From the NCBI GenBank assembly GCA_002700465.1, contig PADT01000011.1:1-37754 (forward strand): DNA of 37,754 nt, written 5' to 3'. Position numbers and translations under genes: made by a program. Positions 26,069 through 33,655 of this stretch are shown here, piece by piece; positions within the stretch are counted from its first letter, which is position 1; the number at the start of each line of letters is the position of its first letter. The stretch is from Flavobacteriaceae bacterium (GTDB taxonomy: Bacteria; Bacteroidota; Bacteroidia; Flavobacteriales; Flavobacteriaceae). The notes under the pieces are model-generated. The model made no database searches, was not told the DNA's origin, and worked only from the letters and a program-made list of their open reading frames with translations.

Positions 26069-26184
26069 CTTAAATTTTGTTAAATAAGTGTTAAATCAAG
26101 GTTACTTTTTTTTAACAAATTTTGTGTATAACTCAGCTTTTTCAAGATTTTTTAAATAATCCATAATTAAACTGGAAATAATTG

Positions 26185-27822
26185 CTAATTTGATAAATAG
26201 CTTTTTAACAAGGAATTAGTTGAGCTGTCGTGGTCAGAAATTTTTTTATTTTCTATTTCTTTCAAAACTTTTGAAGCCAGTTGTTTCCCAAGTTCAACTC
26301 CCCATTGATCATAACTGTAAATATTCCAGATAACACCTTGTACAAATATTTTATGCTCATACATTGCAATTAGAGAACCAAGACTTTCGGGACTGAGTTG
26401 GTCTATAAGAAGGGTATTTGTAGGTCTATTTCCATTAAATATTTTAAATGCTTTTAAGGAATTAATTTCGTTTGCATTTAATCCTGCTTTTTTTAACTCT
26501 TCAACAACAGTTTTTTCAGACTTTCCCATCATTAGGGCTTCAGTTTGAGCAAAAAAATTAGACATTAATTTATTGTGTTGAGTATTTTCTTTAAAAAGCG
26601 GGTTTTTAAAACCAATAAAATCACAAGGGATTAGCTTTGTTCCCTGATGAATTAATTGAAAAAAGGCATGCTGTGAATTTGTTCCAGTATCGCCCCAAAT
26701 TATATTTCCGGTTTGGTATTCTACAGGGTTTCCATTTCTATCTATACTTTTCCCGTTGCTCTCCATAATGGCTTGTTGAAGATAAGCAGGCAATCTACTT
26801 AAGTACTGGGTATAAGGAATTACTGCTTCCGTTTCACATTTAAAAAAATTATTATACCAAATACTTAAAAGCGCTAGAACAACAGGAATATTGTTCTTAA
26901 ATTCAATATTTTGAAAGTGCTTATCCATTTTGTTGGCACCAGATAATAATTTACTAAAATTTTCATACCCAACAGCCAAACTAATTGAAAGACCAACAGA
27001 ACTCCAAAGAGAAAACCTTCCTCCAACCCAGTCGTTCATTGAAAAGACCATTTTTTGGTTAATCCCAAATTTTTTGATTTCAGTTAGATTTGTTGAAACA
27101 GCAGCAAAATGTTTTGAAACCGCACTTACATTTAATTTAGAAACAAGCCAATCTCTAATTGTATTAGCATTAGAAATGGTTTCTTGAGTTGTAAAAGTTT
27201 TAGAAACAATAATAAATAAAGTAGTTTCAGGATTTAAATCTTTAATGATTTCTAAAACATGATCTCCGTCAACATTAGAAACAAAATGAGGTTTTAATCT
27301 CGATGAGTAATGCTTTAAAGCTTCAACAACCATAACTGGGCCAAGATCTGAACCTCCAATTCCAATATTAACAACGTCAGTAAAAGGTTTTCCGGTGTCA
27401 CCTTTAAGGTTTCCAGAAATGATATCATTTGTAAAAGATTTTATTTTACTTCTTGTTTCTAAAATTGAAGGAACAACATTTAAGCCATCAACATTGATTT
27501 TTTCATTTCCGTCTGTTCGAATAGCTGTATGTAAAACTGCTCTTTTTTCTGTTTCATTAATTATGTTACCTTGAAATTGTTTAGAAATAGCATCTTCTAA
27601 ACCGCATTCTTTTGCTAAATCTAAAAGTAAGTTTAGTGTTGTATTGTCAATTCTATTTTTTGAAATATCTATATTAAAATCGTTCCATCCTAAGCTGAAA
27701 CAAGAGGGGTTAGATCTAGTTGAAAGTAAATCTTTAATTTCTTTATTTTCAATTTCATTAAAATGAGCTTTTAATTTACTCCAAGATTTGGTTTTAATCG
27801 GGTTTATTTTTTTTAAACTCAT
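26185..27822 (-). CDS. pgi: Glucose-6-phosphate isomerase
   Basis: This 545-residue glycolytic enzyme interconverts glucose-6-phosphate and fructose-6-phosphate. The first PGI signature region is DWVGGRFSLWSSVGLSISLA and the second lies in GVIWNIYSYDQWGVELGKQL. The active-site stretch GDTGTNSQHAFFQLIHQG and VVNIGIGGSDLGPVM are intact. The length is that of the long bacterial/eukaryotic type. It begins 13 bases after the M23 lipoprotein gene, the last member of the uvrC-DUF3108-M23-pgi run. Confidence 0.97.
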   Translation of the reverse strand: MSLKKINPIKTKSWSKLKAHFNEIENKEIKDLLSTRSNPSCFSLGWNDFNIDISKNRIDNTTLNLLLDLAKECGLEDAISKQFQGNIINETEKRAVLHTAIRTDGNEKINVDGLNVVPSILETRSKIKSFTNDIISGNLKGDTGKPFTDVVNIGIGGSDLGPVMVVEALKHYSSRLKPHFVSNVDGDHVLEIIKDLNPETTLFIIVSKTFTTQETISNANTIRDWLVSKLNVSAVSKHFAAVSTNLTEIKKFGINQKMVFSMNDWVGGRFSLWSSVGLSISLAVGYENFSKLLSGANKMDKHFQNIEFKNNIPVVLALLSIWYNNFFKCETEAVIPYTQYLSRLPAYLQQAIMESNGKSIDRNGNPVEYQTGNIIWGDTGTNSQHAFFQLIHQGTKLIPCDFIGFKNPLFKENTQHNKLMSNFFAQTEALMMGKSEKTVVEELKKAGLNANEINSLKAFKIFNGNRPTNTLLIDQLSPESLGSLIAMYEHKIFVQGVIWNIYSYDQWGVELGKQLASKVLKEIENKKISDHDSSTNSLLKSYLSN

Positions 27823-27835
27823 TTAATGAAATATT

Positions 27836-29068
27836 TTAATTTGTTTCAAAGGTAACATTTGATTCAATAGCATCAAGTTGTTTTTTGACAGGGCCCATGT
27901 GAACCAGATATTTTTCTTTAAGCTCTTTAGAAATAGGCTTTGCTTCAGGCAGTTTTTGTCTTAAAGGATCTACTTGTTTACCATTTTTCCAAAACCTATA
28001 ACAAACGTGTGGCCCTGAGGTGTTTCCTGTCATTCCTACTGTTCCAATGTAATCTCCTTGATTTACAAACTGTCCCACTTTAACTCCTCTTTTATCCATA
28101 TGGAGATATTGAGTTGAATAAGTCCCGTTATGTTTAATTTTGACATAATTCCCATTTGAACGCGTGTAGCTTGATTTCGTTACTGTTCCACTTGCAGTTG
28201 CTCTTATGGGTGTTCCCCTTGGAGCTGCAAAATCCGTTCCCCGATGTGGACGAATTCTTCCATAGAAAGCAATTTTTCTTTTTAAATTATACCTAGAAGA
28301 AATTCTACTAAATTGTACAGGCGCTCTTAAAAAAGCTCTTCTTAAATTTTTTCCGTTTTCATCAAAATACTCGACAAGCCCTCTTTTTGGATCCGTCTCA
28401 AATTCAATAGCATAAAAAGGCTTTCCTCTGTGTTCAAAGTAGGCTGAATGAATCCTGTTAAGACCAACAGAAATCGAATCGTCAACAAATTTAGAAGAAT
28501 AAATGACTTTAAAATTATCTCCTTTTTCTAATCTGAAAAAGTCGATTGTCCATGCATAAATTTCAGAAAGTTCATTTGATAATAATGGGGATAGTTTTTT
28601 TTCTTCCATCGTCTCAGATAAAGAGCTCGTTATTACTCCTTCAGCCTCAAATTCTACTAGCTTTACAGCTTTAGATTTTTTTTCAGCCCAAAGAGAATCA
28701 GTTAAAGAAACAACAACATAATCAATAAGATTAGGTTGATAAATAAAAACTTGGGGAGTTTTTAATGAGTCTTTTGAAAAAAGAATAGAGTAAGGTTTAC
28801 CAATATTAATCCTTCTAATATCAAAAACTTTTTTTGCCTTTTGAACTATATTATAAATTTGAGGGTAAAAAAGATTATTGTCTTCCAAAATTGATCCAAA
28901 TGAATCTCCTCTTTTGACGGTATCTCTTTTAACGGTATAGTCATTTAAAGTAAACCCAAATTGTTTTATAATTTTTTCTTTTACTATTTCAGGTTTTGAC
29001 TCTGGCTTTTTTTCTCCGCAGGAAATTAAAAGAACAGATATTAAAAAAGGAATAAATAATTTATTCAT
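27836..29068 (-). CDS. M23-family peptidoglycan endopeptidase, lipoprotein
   Basis: This 410-residue predicted lipoprotein has lipobox LLISC (Cys17) and a charged linker. An OapA/LysM-like N-terminal region follows (VKRGDSFGSILEDNNLFYPQ). The C-terminal M23 domain keeps its zinc and catalytic residues: HRGTDFAAP (His and Asp), YLHMDK and GPHVCYRF. Unlike the EnvC-like protein at 11435, it should be an active cell-wall hydrolase, probably cutting peptide crosslinks. It overlaps the end of the DUF3108 gene by 8 bases, so the two are likely translated together. Confidence 0.92.
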   Translation of the reverse strand: MNKLFIPFLISVLLISCGEKKPESKPEIVKEKIIKQFGFTLNDYTVKRDTVKRGDSFGSILEDNNLFYPQIYNIVQKAKKVFDIRRINIGKPYSILFSKDSLKTPQVFIYQPNLIDYVVVSLTDSLWAEKKSKAVKLVEFEAEGVITSSLSETMEEKKLSPLLSNELSEIYAWTIDFFRLEKGDNFKVIYSSKFVDDSISVGLNRIHSAYFEHRGKPFYAIEFETDPKRGLVEYFDENGKNLRRAFLRAPVQFSRISSRYNLKRKIAFYGRIRPHRGTDFAAPRGTPIRATASGTVTKSSYTRSNGNYVKIKHNGTYSTQYLHMDKRGVKVGQFVNQGDYIGTVGMTGNTSGPHVCYRFWKNGKQVDPLRQKLPEAKPISKELKEKYLVHMGPVKKQLDAIESNVTFETN

Positions 29069-29879
29069 TTAATTTAATTTTAAAAGGATGTTTTAAACCA
29101 CGAAATTCTTCTAAATCAGCTTCAATAGATCCAATTCTAAGCCCAGCCTCGATTTTGACAGGAACCTTGTTTTTGTCGTTACTTACCCATAAAGTTAAGC
29201 TTTCGCTATCTCTAAAAACTCTGCCAGATTCTATGTAAGGTCTAAATTTTAAACAATTTATTATTCCAAATTTAGTTTTCAAATTTTCATACCCTAAAAA
29301 TTTCATTCTAAAAGGATAATTTTCTGCATCAAAAAATATATTTATTCGAATGAAATCATTTTTTTTAAGTTTTTTAACATCAAAATGATTTCTAAGAAAA
29401 TAGAAAGTGGAAATTAAGTCTTGAACATTTTTTTTTATTTTTACAGAACTTAATCTATTGTTTTTAATGTCATTAACATTAGCTAAGTTATTGGAGTAAT
29501 CGTAATTTATTTCTACATTTTTAGTATAACCTCCTTCATAAATATTTCGAGTAGATTTAATGGGCTGGACTAAGTTTTTATCAAAAAACGTTTCGTAAAC
29601 ATCATCAACTTTAAAAAAAAACCTAGCAATACCCGTAGTTCTTCCTATAGCAGTTGCTTTAAAAACTTTCTCTTTTTCAATAAAATCTTCTTCAAGGTTT
29701 AAAGTAGCATAGCTTGCATTAAAAAAACCATAATGAATTCTAAATTTCAAAGATTCACCAGTTTTGAAAGCGTCAAAAGATTTATTGATAAAGGGTGCTT
29801 TCACGCCAGAATAACTCTGAGCGATAATTTGATAACAAATAAAAAAAACAGTTAAACTCCAAAATATTCTCAAGCGCAT
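29061..29879 (-). CDS. DUF3108 family exported protein
   Basis: This 272-residue protein has a signal peptide (FWSLTVFFICYQIIAQ, cleaved near residue 20). The body is beta-rich and fits DUF3108: GESLKFRIHYGFFNASYATL near the start, a central VEINYDYSNNLANV, and a C-terminal LTLWVSNDKNKVPVKIEAGL followed by GSIEADLEEFRG. Proteins of this type are periplasmic or outer-membrane associated, with no defined role. It is downstream of uvrC by 22 bases and overlaps the M23 endopeptidase gene, which suggests an envelope function for the pair. Confidence 0.87.
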   Translation of the reverse strand: MRLRIFWSLTVFFICYQIIAQSYSGVKAPFINKSFDAFKTGESLKFRIHYGFFNASYATLNLEEDFIEKEKVFKATAIGRTTGIARFFFKVDDVYETFFDKNLVQPIKSTRNIYEGGYTKNVEINYDYSNNLANVNDIKNNRLSSVKIKKNVQDLISTFYFLRNHFDVKKLKKNDFIRINIFFDAENYPFRMKFLGYENLKTKFGIINCLKFRPYIESGRVFRDSESLTLWVSNDKNKVPVKIEAGLRIGSIEADLEEFRGLKHPFKIKLNE

Positions 29880-29901
29880 AGTTTGACAAAAATAATAAAT
29901 A

Positions 29902-31698
29902 CTATTTCATAGAATTTAAAAATTCTTTTATTTTTTTTGCTTTGCTTTCACCTACTTCATTAATCAGAAGTTCTAAAGAAGTTTCTTTTATTTTTTTTAA
30001 TGACTTGAATCTTTTTAGTAAAGTAGTTTTTGTTTTTTCACCAATTCCTGGTATTCCGTCAAAAGTGGAAGTCAGAGCTTGTTTACTTCTTTTATTTCTA
30101 TGAAAAGTAATTGCAAATCGGTGAGCTTCATTTCTCATTTGTTGAATTACTTTAAGAGTTTCAGATTTTTTATTTAAATATAAAGGTATGGGGTCGTTAG
30201 GATAAAATATTTCTTCCAATCTTTTAGCGATACCTAAAATGGCTATCGTATTTTCTAAATTTAATTTTTTTAGTGCTTTAATTGAAGAACTTAGCTGACC
30301 TTTCCCTCCATCTATAATAATTAAACTAGGTAAAACAGATTTTTCATTTACCATTCTTTTATATCGCCTGTAAACCACTTCTTCCATAGAAGCGTAATCA
30401 TCAGGACCTTCAACAGTTTTAATATTAAAATGTCTATAATCTTTCTTTGATGGTTTAGAGTTTTTAAAAACAATACACGACGCTACTGGGTTAGAACCCT
30501 GAATATTTGAGTTGTCAAAACATTCAATATGTATAGGAATTTCATTTAATCTCAAATCTATTTTCATTTGATTTAAAATTCTATTTGTGTGCCTTTCCGG
30601 GTCAACTATTTGAACCTGTTTTAGTTTTTCAATTTTAAATTGTGTTGCATTTCTTACAGAAAGGTCTAATAGCTTTTTGTTATCTCCAGCTTTAGGATAT
30701 ATAAACTTTAAATTTAAAATTTTATCAAATTCAATATTAGAAATAACAGTATTGTTTTTTGAACTAAACTTGTCTCTTAAATTAACTAGAGTCATAAGTA
30801 AAAGTTCTTTGTCTGTTTCATCTAACTTTTTTTTGATTTCTACATTATGAAAACGAACAATTCGGCCAAATGCAACTTGTAAATGATTTACATAAGCATG
30901 AGAAGAGTCAGAAATAATACTGAATACATCAATATTATTTAATTTAGAACTAACTACTGTTGATTTAGACTGGTAAGTTTCTAATAACTCAATTTTTTCT
31001 TTTGCTTTTTGAGCTTTTTCAAATTTCAACGAATCTGATGCAATTTCCATTTCATTTTTGAAATAGTTTATTGAACTAGATAAATTACCTTTTAAAAAAT
31101 CTCTGATATTAGAAATGTATATATTATAGTCCTTCTCCTTTTGATGTCCTTCACATCCTCCCAGACAGTTGCCAATATGGTATTCTAAACAAACCTTGTA
31201 TTTACGTTCTATGATATTTTTCTGGTTTAAATCATAATGGCATGTTCTTAATGAATAAAGATTAGAAAAAACACCCATAATTGTTCTAACAGTTTTGTAA
31301 TTAGTGAACGGTCCAAAATACTCTGAACCGTCTTTTTCAACCCTTCGAGTTGTTAAAACTCTAGGAAAAGATTCTTTTTTTATTACAATCCAAGGATAAG
31401 TTTTATCATCACGCAGTAAAATATTGTATTTAGGTTGAAATTTTTTAATTAGAGAATTTTCTAAAAGCAATGCGTCTGACTCAGATGACACTACAATATG
31501 TTTGATATCATGAATATTTTTAACTAAATTTTTTGTCTTTCTAGAGCCAACATTTTTTTGAAAGTAAGATGAAACTCTTTTTTTTAAATTTTTAGCCTTT
31601 CCAATGTAAATGATTTTATCATCTTTATTGAAAAATTGATAGACCCCAGGCTCAGAAGGCATTGTTGAGAGCTCTATTTTTAAAGATTGACCAATCAC
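29902..31698 (-). CDS. uvrC: Excinuclease ABC subunit C
   Basis: This 598-residue subunit makes the dual incision in nucleotide excision repair. An N-terminal GIY-YIG domain (PGVYQFFNKDDKIIYIGKAK, about 17-36) makes the 3' cut, a UVR motif lies near residue 200-240, an RNase H-like domain (IECFDNSNIQGSNPVAS) makes the 5' cut, and helix-hairpin-helix motifs close the protein (FDGIPGIGEKTKTTLLKRF). The start at 31698 gives the usual 12-residue leader before the GIY-YIG domain. A -7-like element only 5 bases upstream hints at a leaderless transcript. Confidence 0.97.
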   Translation of the reverse strand: MIGQSLKIELSTMPSEPGVYQFFNKDDKIIYIGKAKNLKKRVSSYFQKNVGSRKTKNLVKNIHDIKHIVVSSESDALLLENSLIKKFQPKYNILLRDDKTYPWIVIKKESFPRVLTTRRVEKDGSEYFGPFTNYKTVRTIMGVFSNLYSLRTCHYDLNQKNIIERKYKVCLEYHIGNCLGGCEGHQKEKDYNIYISNIRDFLKGNLSSSINYFKNEMEIASDSLKFEKAQKAKEKIELLETYQSKSTVVSSKLNNIDVFSIISDSSHAYVNHLQVAFGRIVRFHNVEIKKKLDETDKELLLMTLVNLRDKFSSKNNTVISNIEFDKILNLKFIYPKAGDNKKLLDLSVRNATQFKIEKLKQVQIVDPERHTNRILNQMKIDLRLNEIPIHIECFDNSNIQGSNPVASCIVFKNSKPSKKDYRHFNIKTVEGPDDYASMEEVVYRRYKRMVNEKSVLPSLIIIDGGKGQLSSSIKALKKLNLENTIAILGIAKRLEEIFYPNDPIPLYLNKKSETLKVIQQMRNEAHRFAITFHRNKRSKQALTSTFDGIPGIGEKTKTTLLKRFKSLKKIKETSLELLINEVGESKAKKIKEFLNSMK

Positions 31699-31702
31699 AT
31701 TT

Positions 31703-31710
31703 CAAAAATA
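31703..31710 (-). promoter_or_regulatory. Possible -7 element for uvrC
   Basis: TATTTTTG on the minus strand matches TAnnTTTG exactly, but it ends only 5 bases before the uvrC ATG, and no TTG lies at the right distance upstream. If used, transcription would start at or very near the ATG. Confidence 0.25.
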
Positions 31711-31717
31711 ATTCTTT

Positions 31718-31725
31718 TATATTTG
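31718..31725 (+). promoter_or_regulatory. Possible -7 element for the DUF3784-folate ligase pair
   Basis: TATATTTG matches the TAnnTTTG consensus exactly and lies 17 bases before the ATG at 31743. The nearest upstream TTG (31687-31689) is 28 bases away, which is longer than the normal 17-23, so the upstream element is not supported. Confidence 0.4.
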
Positions 31726-31742
31726 GGACACTTAATAAATCT

Positions 31743-32069
31743 ATGGAAAGTGAAATGTTTATTGCAATAATTATAACAAATATTTGTTTTATTGGCTGTG
31801 CTTATATGGTAAATGAAAATAACGCAGACATGTTATTAGCTGGATATAATACTATGTCTAAAAAAGAAAAAGAATCTTTTGACCTTAAAGGATATCTCAT
31901 TTTTTTTAAGAAATTTTTTATAAATCTTGCCATATATACTTCTTTAATTTTTTTATTTTTTTATGTAGCTTTTGATGAAATAACAGCAAGTTATGCATAT
32001 TTTATTTCTGTTCTTTTGCCAATGCCTTATATCATCTACAAAGGCAATAAATTCAAAATTAAAAAATAG
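31743..32069 (+). CDS. DUF3784-like small membrane protein
   Basis: This 108-residue protein has three predicted helices: FIAIIITNICFIGCAYMV, FFINLAIYTSLIFLFFYVAF and a short last one ending YAYFISVLLPMPYIIY. Between the first two it carries the segment LLAGYNTMSKKEKE, the hallmark of DUF3784. Function is unknown. An ATG at 31743 is preferred: the open frame extends back to 31662, but that part lies inside the uvrC start region and has no membrane or family character. Its stop codon overlaps the GTG start of the next gene by one base (TAGTG). Confidence 0.8.
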   Translation: MESEMFIAIIITNICFIGCAYMVNENNADMLLAGYNTMSKKEKESFDLKGYLIFFKKFFINLAIYTSLIFLFFYVAFDEITASYAYFISVLLPMPYIIYKGNKFKIKK

Positions 32070-32632
32070 TGTTTAAGACAGAATTAAGAAAGTTTTATAA
32101 ATCTAAAAGGAGTTCTTTAACTAATAATGAAATTGAAGCTTTGAGTTTGAGCTTAGCTAATATGGTTTTAAAGCTAGACATATGGGAATGCAGTAATTAT
32201 CATATTTTTTTTCCAATAGAAAAAAATAACGAAATAGATACTAAACTGATCATTCAGGTAATTCAAGGAAAAGACAAGAATGTTATTCTCCCTAAATTAA
32301 ATTTAGAAAACAAATCTTTCTTAAATTTTCTTTTGACTGACGCAACTTTACTAAAAGAAAATAATTTTGGAATTGCAGAGCCTCAATCAGGAATTCAGAT
32401 TGATGAAAGTCAAATTGAGGTTGTATTTCTTCCTCTATTATGTTTTGACACTCAAGGACATAGAGTTGGATATGGAGGAGGTTATTATGACAGATTTCTA
32501 AAAAAATGTCCCGAGAACACAATCAAAATTGGCTTATCTTATTTTGAGTCAATAAAGAAAATACAAGACATTAATAACAAAGATGTTAAAATGAATTTTT
32601 GCTTGACTCCTAAAAAAATTTATGAATTTTGA
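32069..32632 (+). CDS. 5-formyltetrahydrofolate cyclo-ligase
   Basis: This 187-residue enzyme (MTHFS/YgfA family) uses ATP to convert 5-formyl-THF to 5,10-methenyl-THF. The N-terminal basic helix (ELRKFYKSKRSSLT) and the C-terminal substrate/phosphate motif GYGGGYYDRFLKKC are clear, with FLPLLCFDTQGHRVG before it. The start is GTG at 32069, overlapping the TAG stop of the DUF3784 gene, so translation is probably coupled. Its 3' end overlaps lspA on the other strand by 13 bases. Confidence 0.95.
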   Translation: MFKTELRKFYKSKRSSLTNNEIEALSLSLANMVLKLDIWECSNYHIFFPIEKNNEIDTKLIIQVIQGKDKNVILPKLNLENKSFLNFLLTDATLLKENNFGIAEPQSGIQIDESQIEVVFLPLLCFDTQGHRVGYGGGYYDRFLKKCPENTIKIGLSYFESIKKIQDINNKDVKMNFCLTPKKIYEF

Positions 32633-33252
32633 GGAAATATTTTTTTATTAAATAACAACATCATACCAACTCCAATCGAGATGGAACTGTCAGCAATATT
32701 AAAAACAGGTTCAAAAAAAGTAAAACTTTCTCCACCTAAATAAGGCAACCAAATTGGCCATTCCCAAGTAAGCATTGGAAATTGAAGCATGTCAACAACA
32801 TGACCGTGAAAAATAGATTCATACCCATTTCCAGGGCTAAATTGCGCTACGTTGTAGTAGCTTTCTGTGAATAAGTATCCGTAAAAAACAGAATCAATTA
32901 TATTTCCAATTGCTCCAGCCAGAACCATAGAAAGGCTTATTATTAATAGTTTGCCAGCATTTTTTTTAATACTGTCATACAGCCAATAAGAAATAAAAGT
33001 GACAGCTACAATTCTAAACAAGGTCAAAAATAATTTTCCGCTTCTTTCAGAAATAAAAGGTAAAAAATCATTGATTGTAGCTCCCCAAGCCATTCCTTTA
33101 TTTTCAATAAATAACAATTTGAACCAACCTAAATCAAATAGAGGCAATTGGCCGTAAAGAGTTAAGGGAAAATTTAATTTAATATAAACTTTAGAGACTT
33201 GATCAACAATTAAAATTAAAAGAACAATAAGTAAAGATTTCTTTAAGCTCAT
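32620..33252 (-). CDS. lspA: Lipoprotein signal peptidase (signal peptidase II)
   Basis: This 210-residue membrane aspartyl protease cleaves the signal peptide of prolipoproteins such as those at 1153, 10680 and 27836. The helices are visible (LIVLLILIVDQVSKVYI, LFLTLFRIVAVTFISYWLYD, LLIISLSMVLAGAIGNII). The two catalytic aspartates lie in GNIIDSVFYG and FNIADSSISIG. The protein is longer than E. coli LspA because of a periplasmic insertion around YLFTESYYNVAQFSPGNGYE, common in Bacteroidota. It is last in the run ileS-traR/dksA-lspA. Confidence 0.95.
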   Translation of the reverse strand: MSLKKSLLIVLLILIVDQVSKVYIKLNFPLTLYGQLPLFDLGWFKLLFIENKGMAWGATINDFLPFISERSGKLFLTLFRIVAVTFISYWLYDSIKKNAGKLLIISLSMVLAGAIGNIIDSVFYGYLFTESYYNVAQFSPGNGYESIFHGHVVDMLQFPMLTWEWPIWLPYLGGESFTFFEPVFNIADSSISIGVGMMLLFNKKIFPQNS

Positions 33253-33278
33253 AAGACCTAATCATGTAAAAGCTGAAA

Positions 33279-33653
33279 TTATTTTTGAAGATTTTTGGCT
33301 TCAATACTTAATGTTGCGTGAGGAACAAGTTCAAGTCTTTTTTTGTTAATTAACTTTCCAGTTACTCTACAAACCCCGTAAGTTTTATTTTCTATTCTTA
33401 TAAGAGCACTTTTTAAATCTCTTATGAATTTCTCTTGTCGAATAGCAAGCGCAGTATTAGCTTCTTTAGACATAGTTTGAGAACCTTCTTCAAAAGCTTT
33501 AAAGGTAGGAGAGGTATCTTCAGTACCATTGTTTCCGTCATTCATATAAGCACTTTTAATTAATGCTAAATCTTTTTGTGCTTTTTCAATTTTCTCTTCA
33601 ATTAAAGATTTAAAATGCTTTAAGTCTTTATCTATGTATCTAGTAATTGCCAT
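33279..33653 (-). CDS. TraR/DksA-family protein with degenerate zinc finger
   Basis: This 124-residue protein has a long N-terminal coiled coil (LKHFKSLIEEKIEKAQKDLA) and a C-terminal DksA-like globular segment TYGVCRVTGKLINKKRLELV followed by PHATLSIEAK. Only one of the four zinc cysteines remains (Cys95); position 98 is Thr, and the later pair is missing. Family members bind RNA polymerase through the secondary channel and alter initiation, sometimes with ppGpp. Whether this member does so is inference. It lies 2 bases after ileS and 26 before lspA, a gene order commonly seen in flavobacteria. Confidence 0.9.
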   Translation of the reverse strand: MAITRYIDKDLKHFKSLIEEKIEKAQKDLALIKSAYMNDGNNGTEDTSPTFKAFEEGSQTMSKEANTALAIRQEKFIRDLKSALIRIENKTYGVCRVTGKLINKKRLELVPHATLSIEAKNLQK

Positions 33654-33655
33654 AA

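Noticed and set aside
31662-31742. N-terminal extension of the DUF3784 protein into uvrC
   Set aside because: The extension has no helix or family character and overlaps the uvrC N-terminus; ATG 31743 gives the usual family length.
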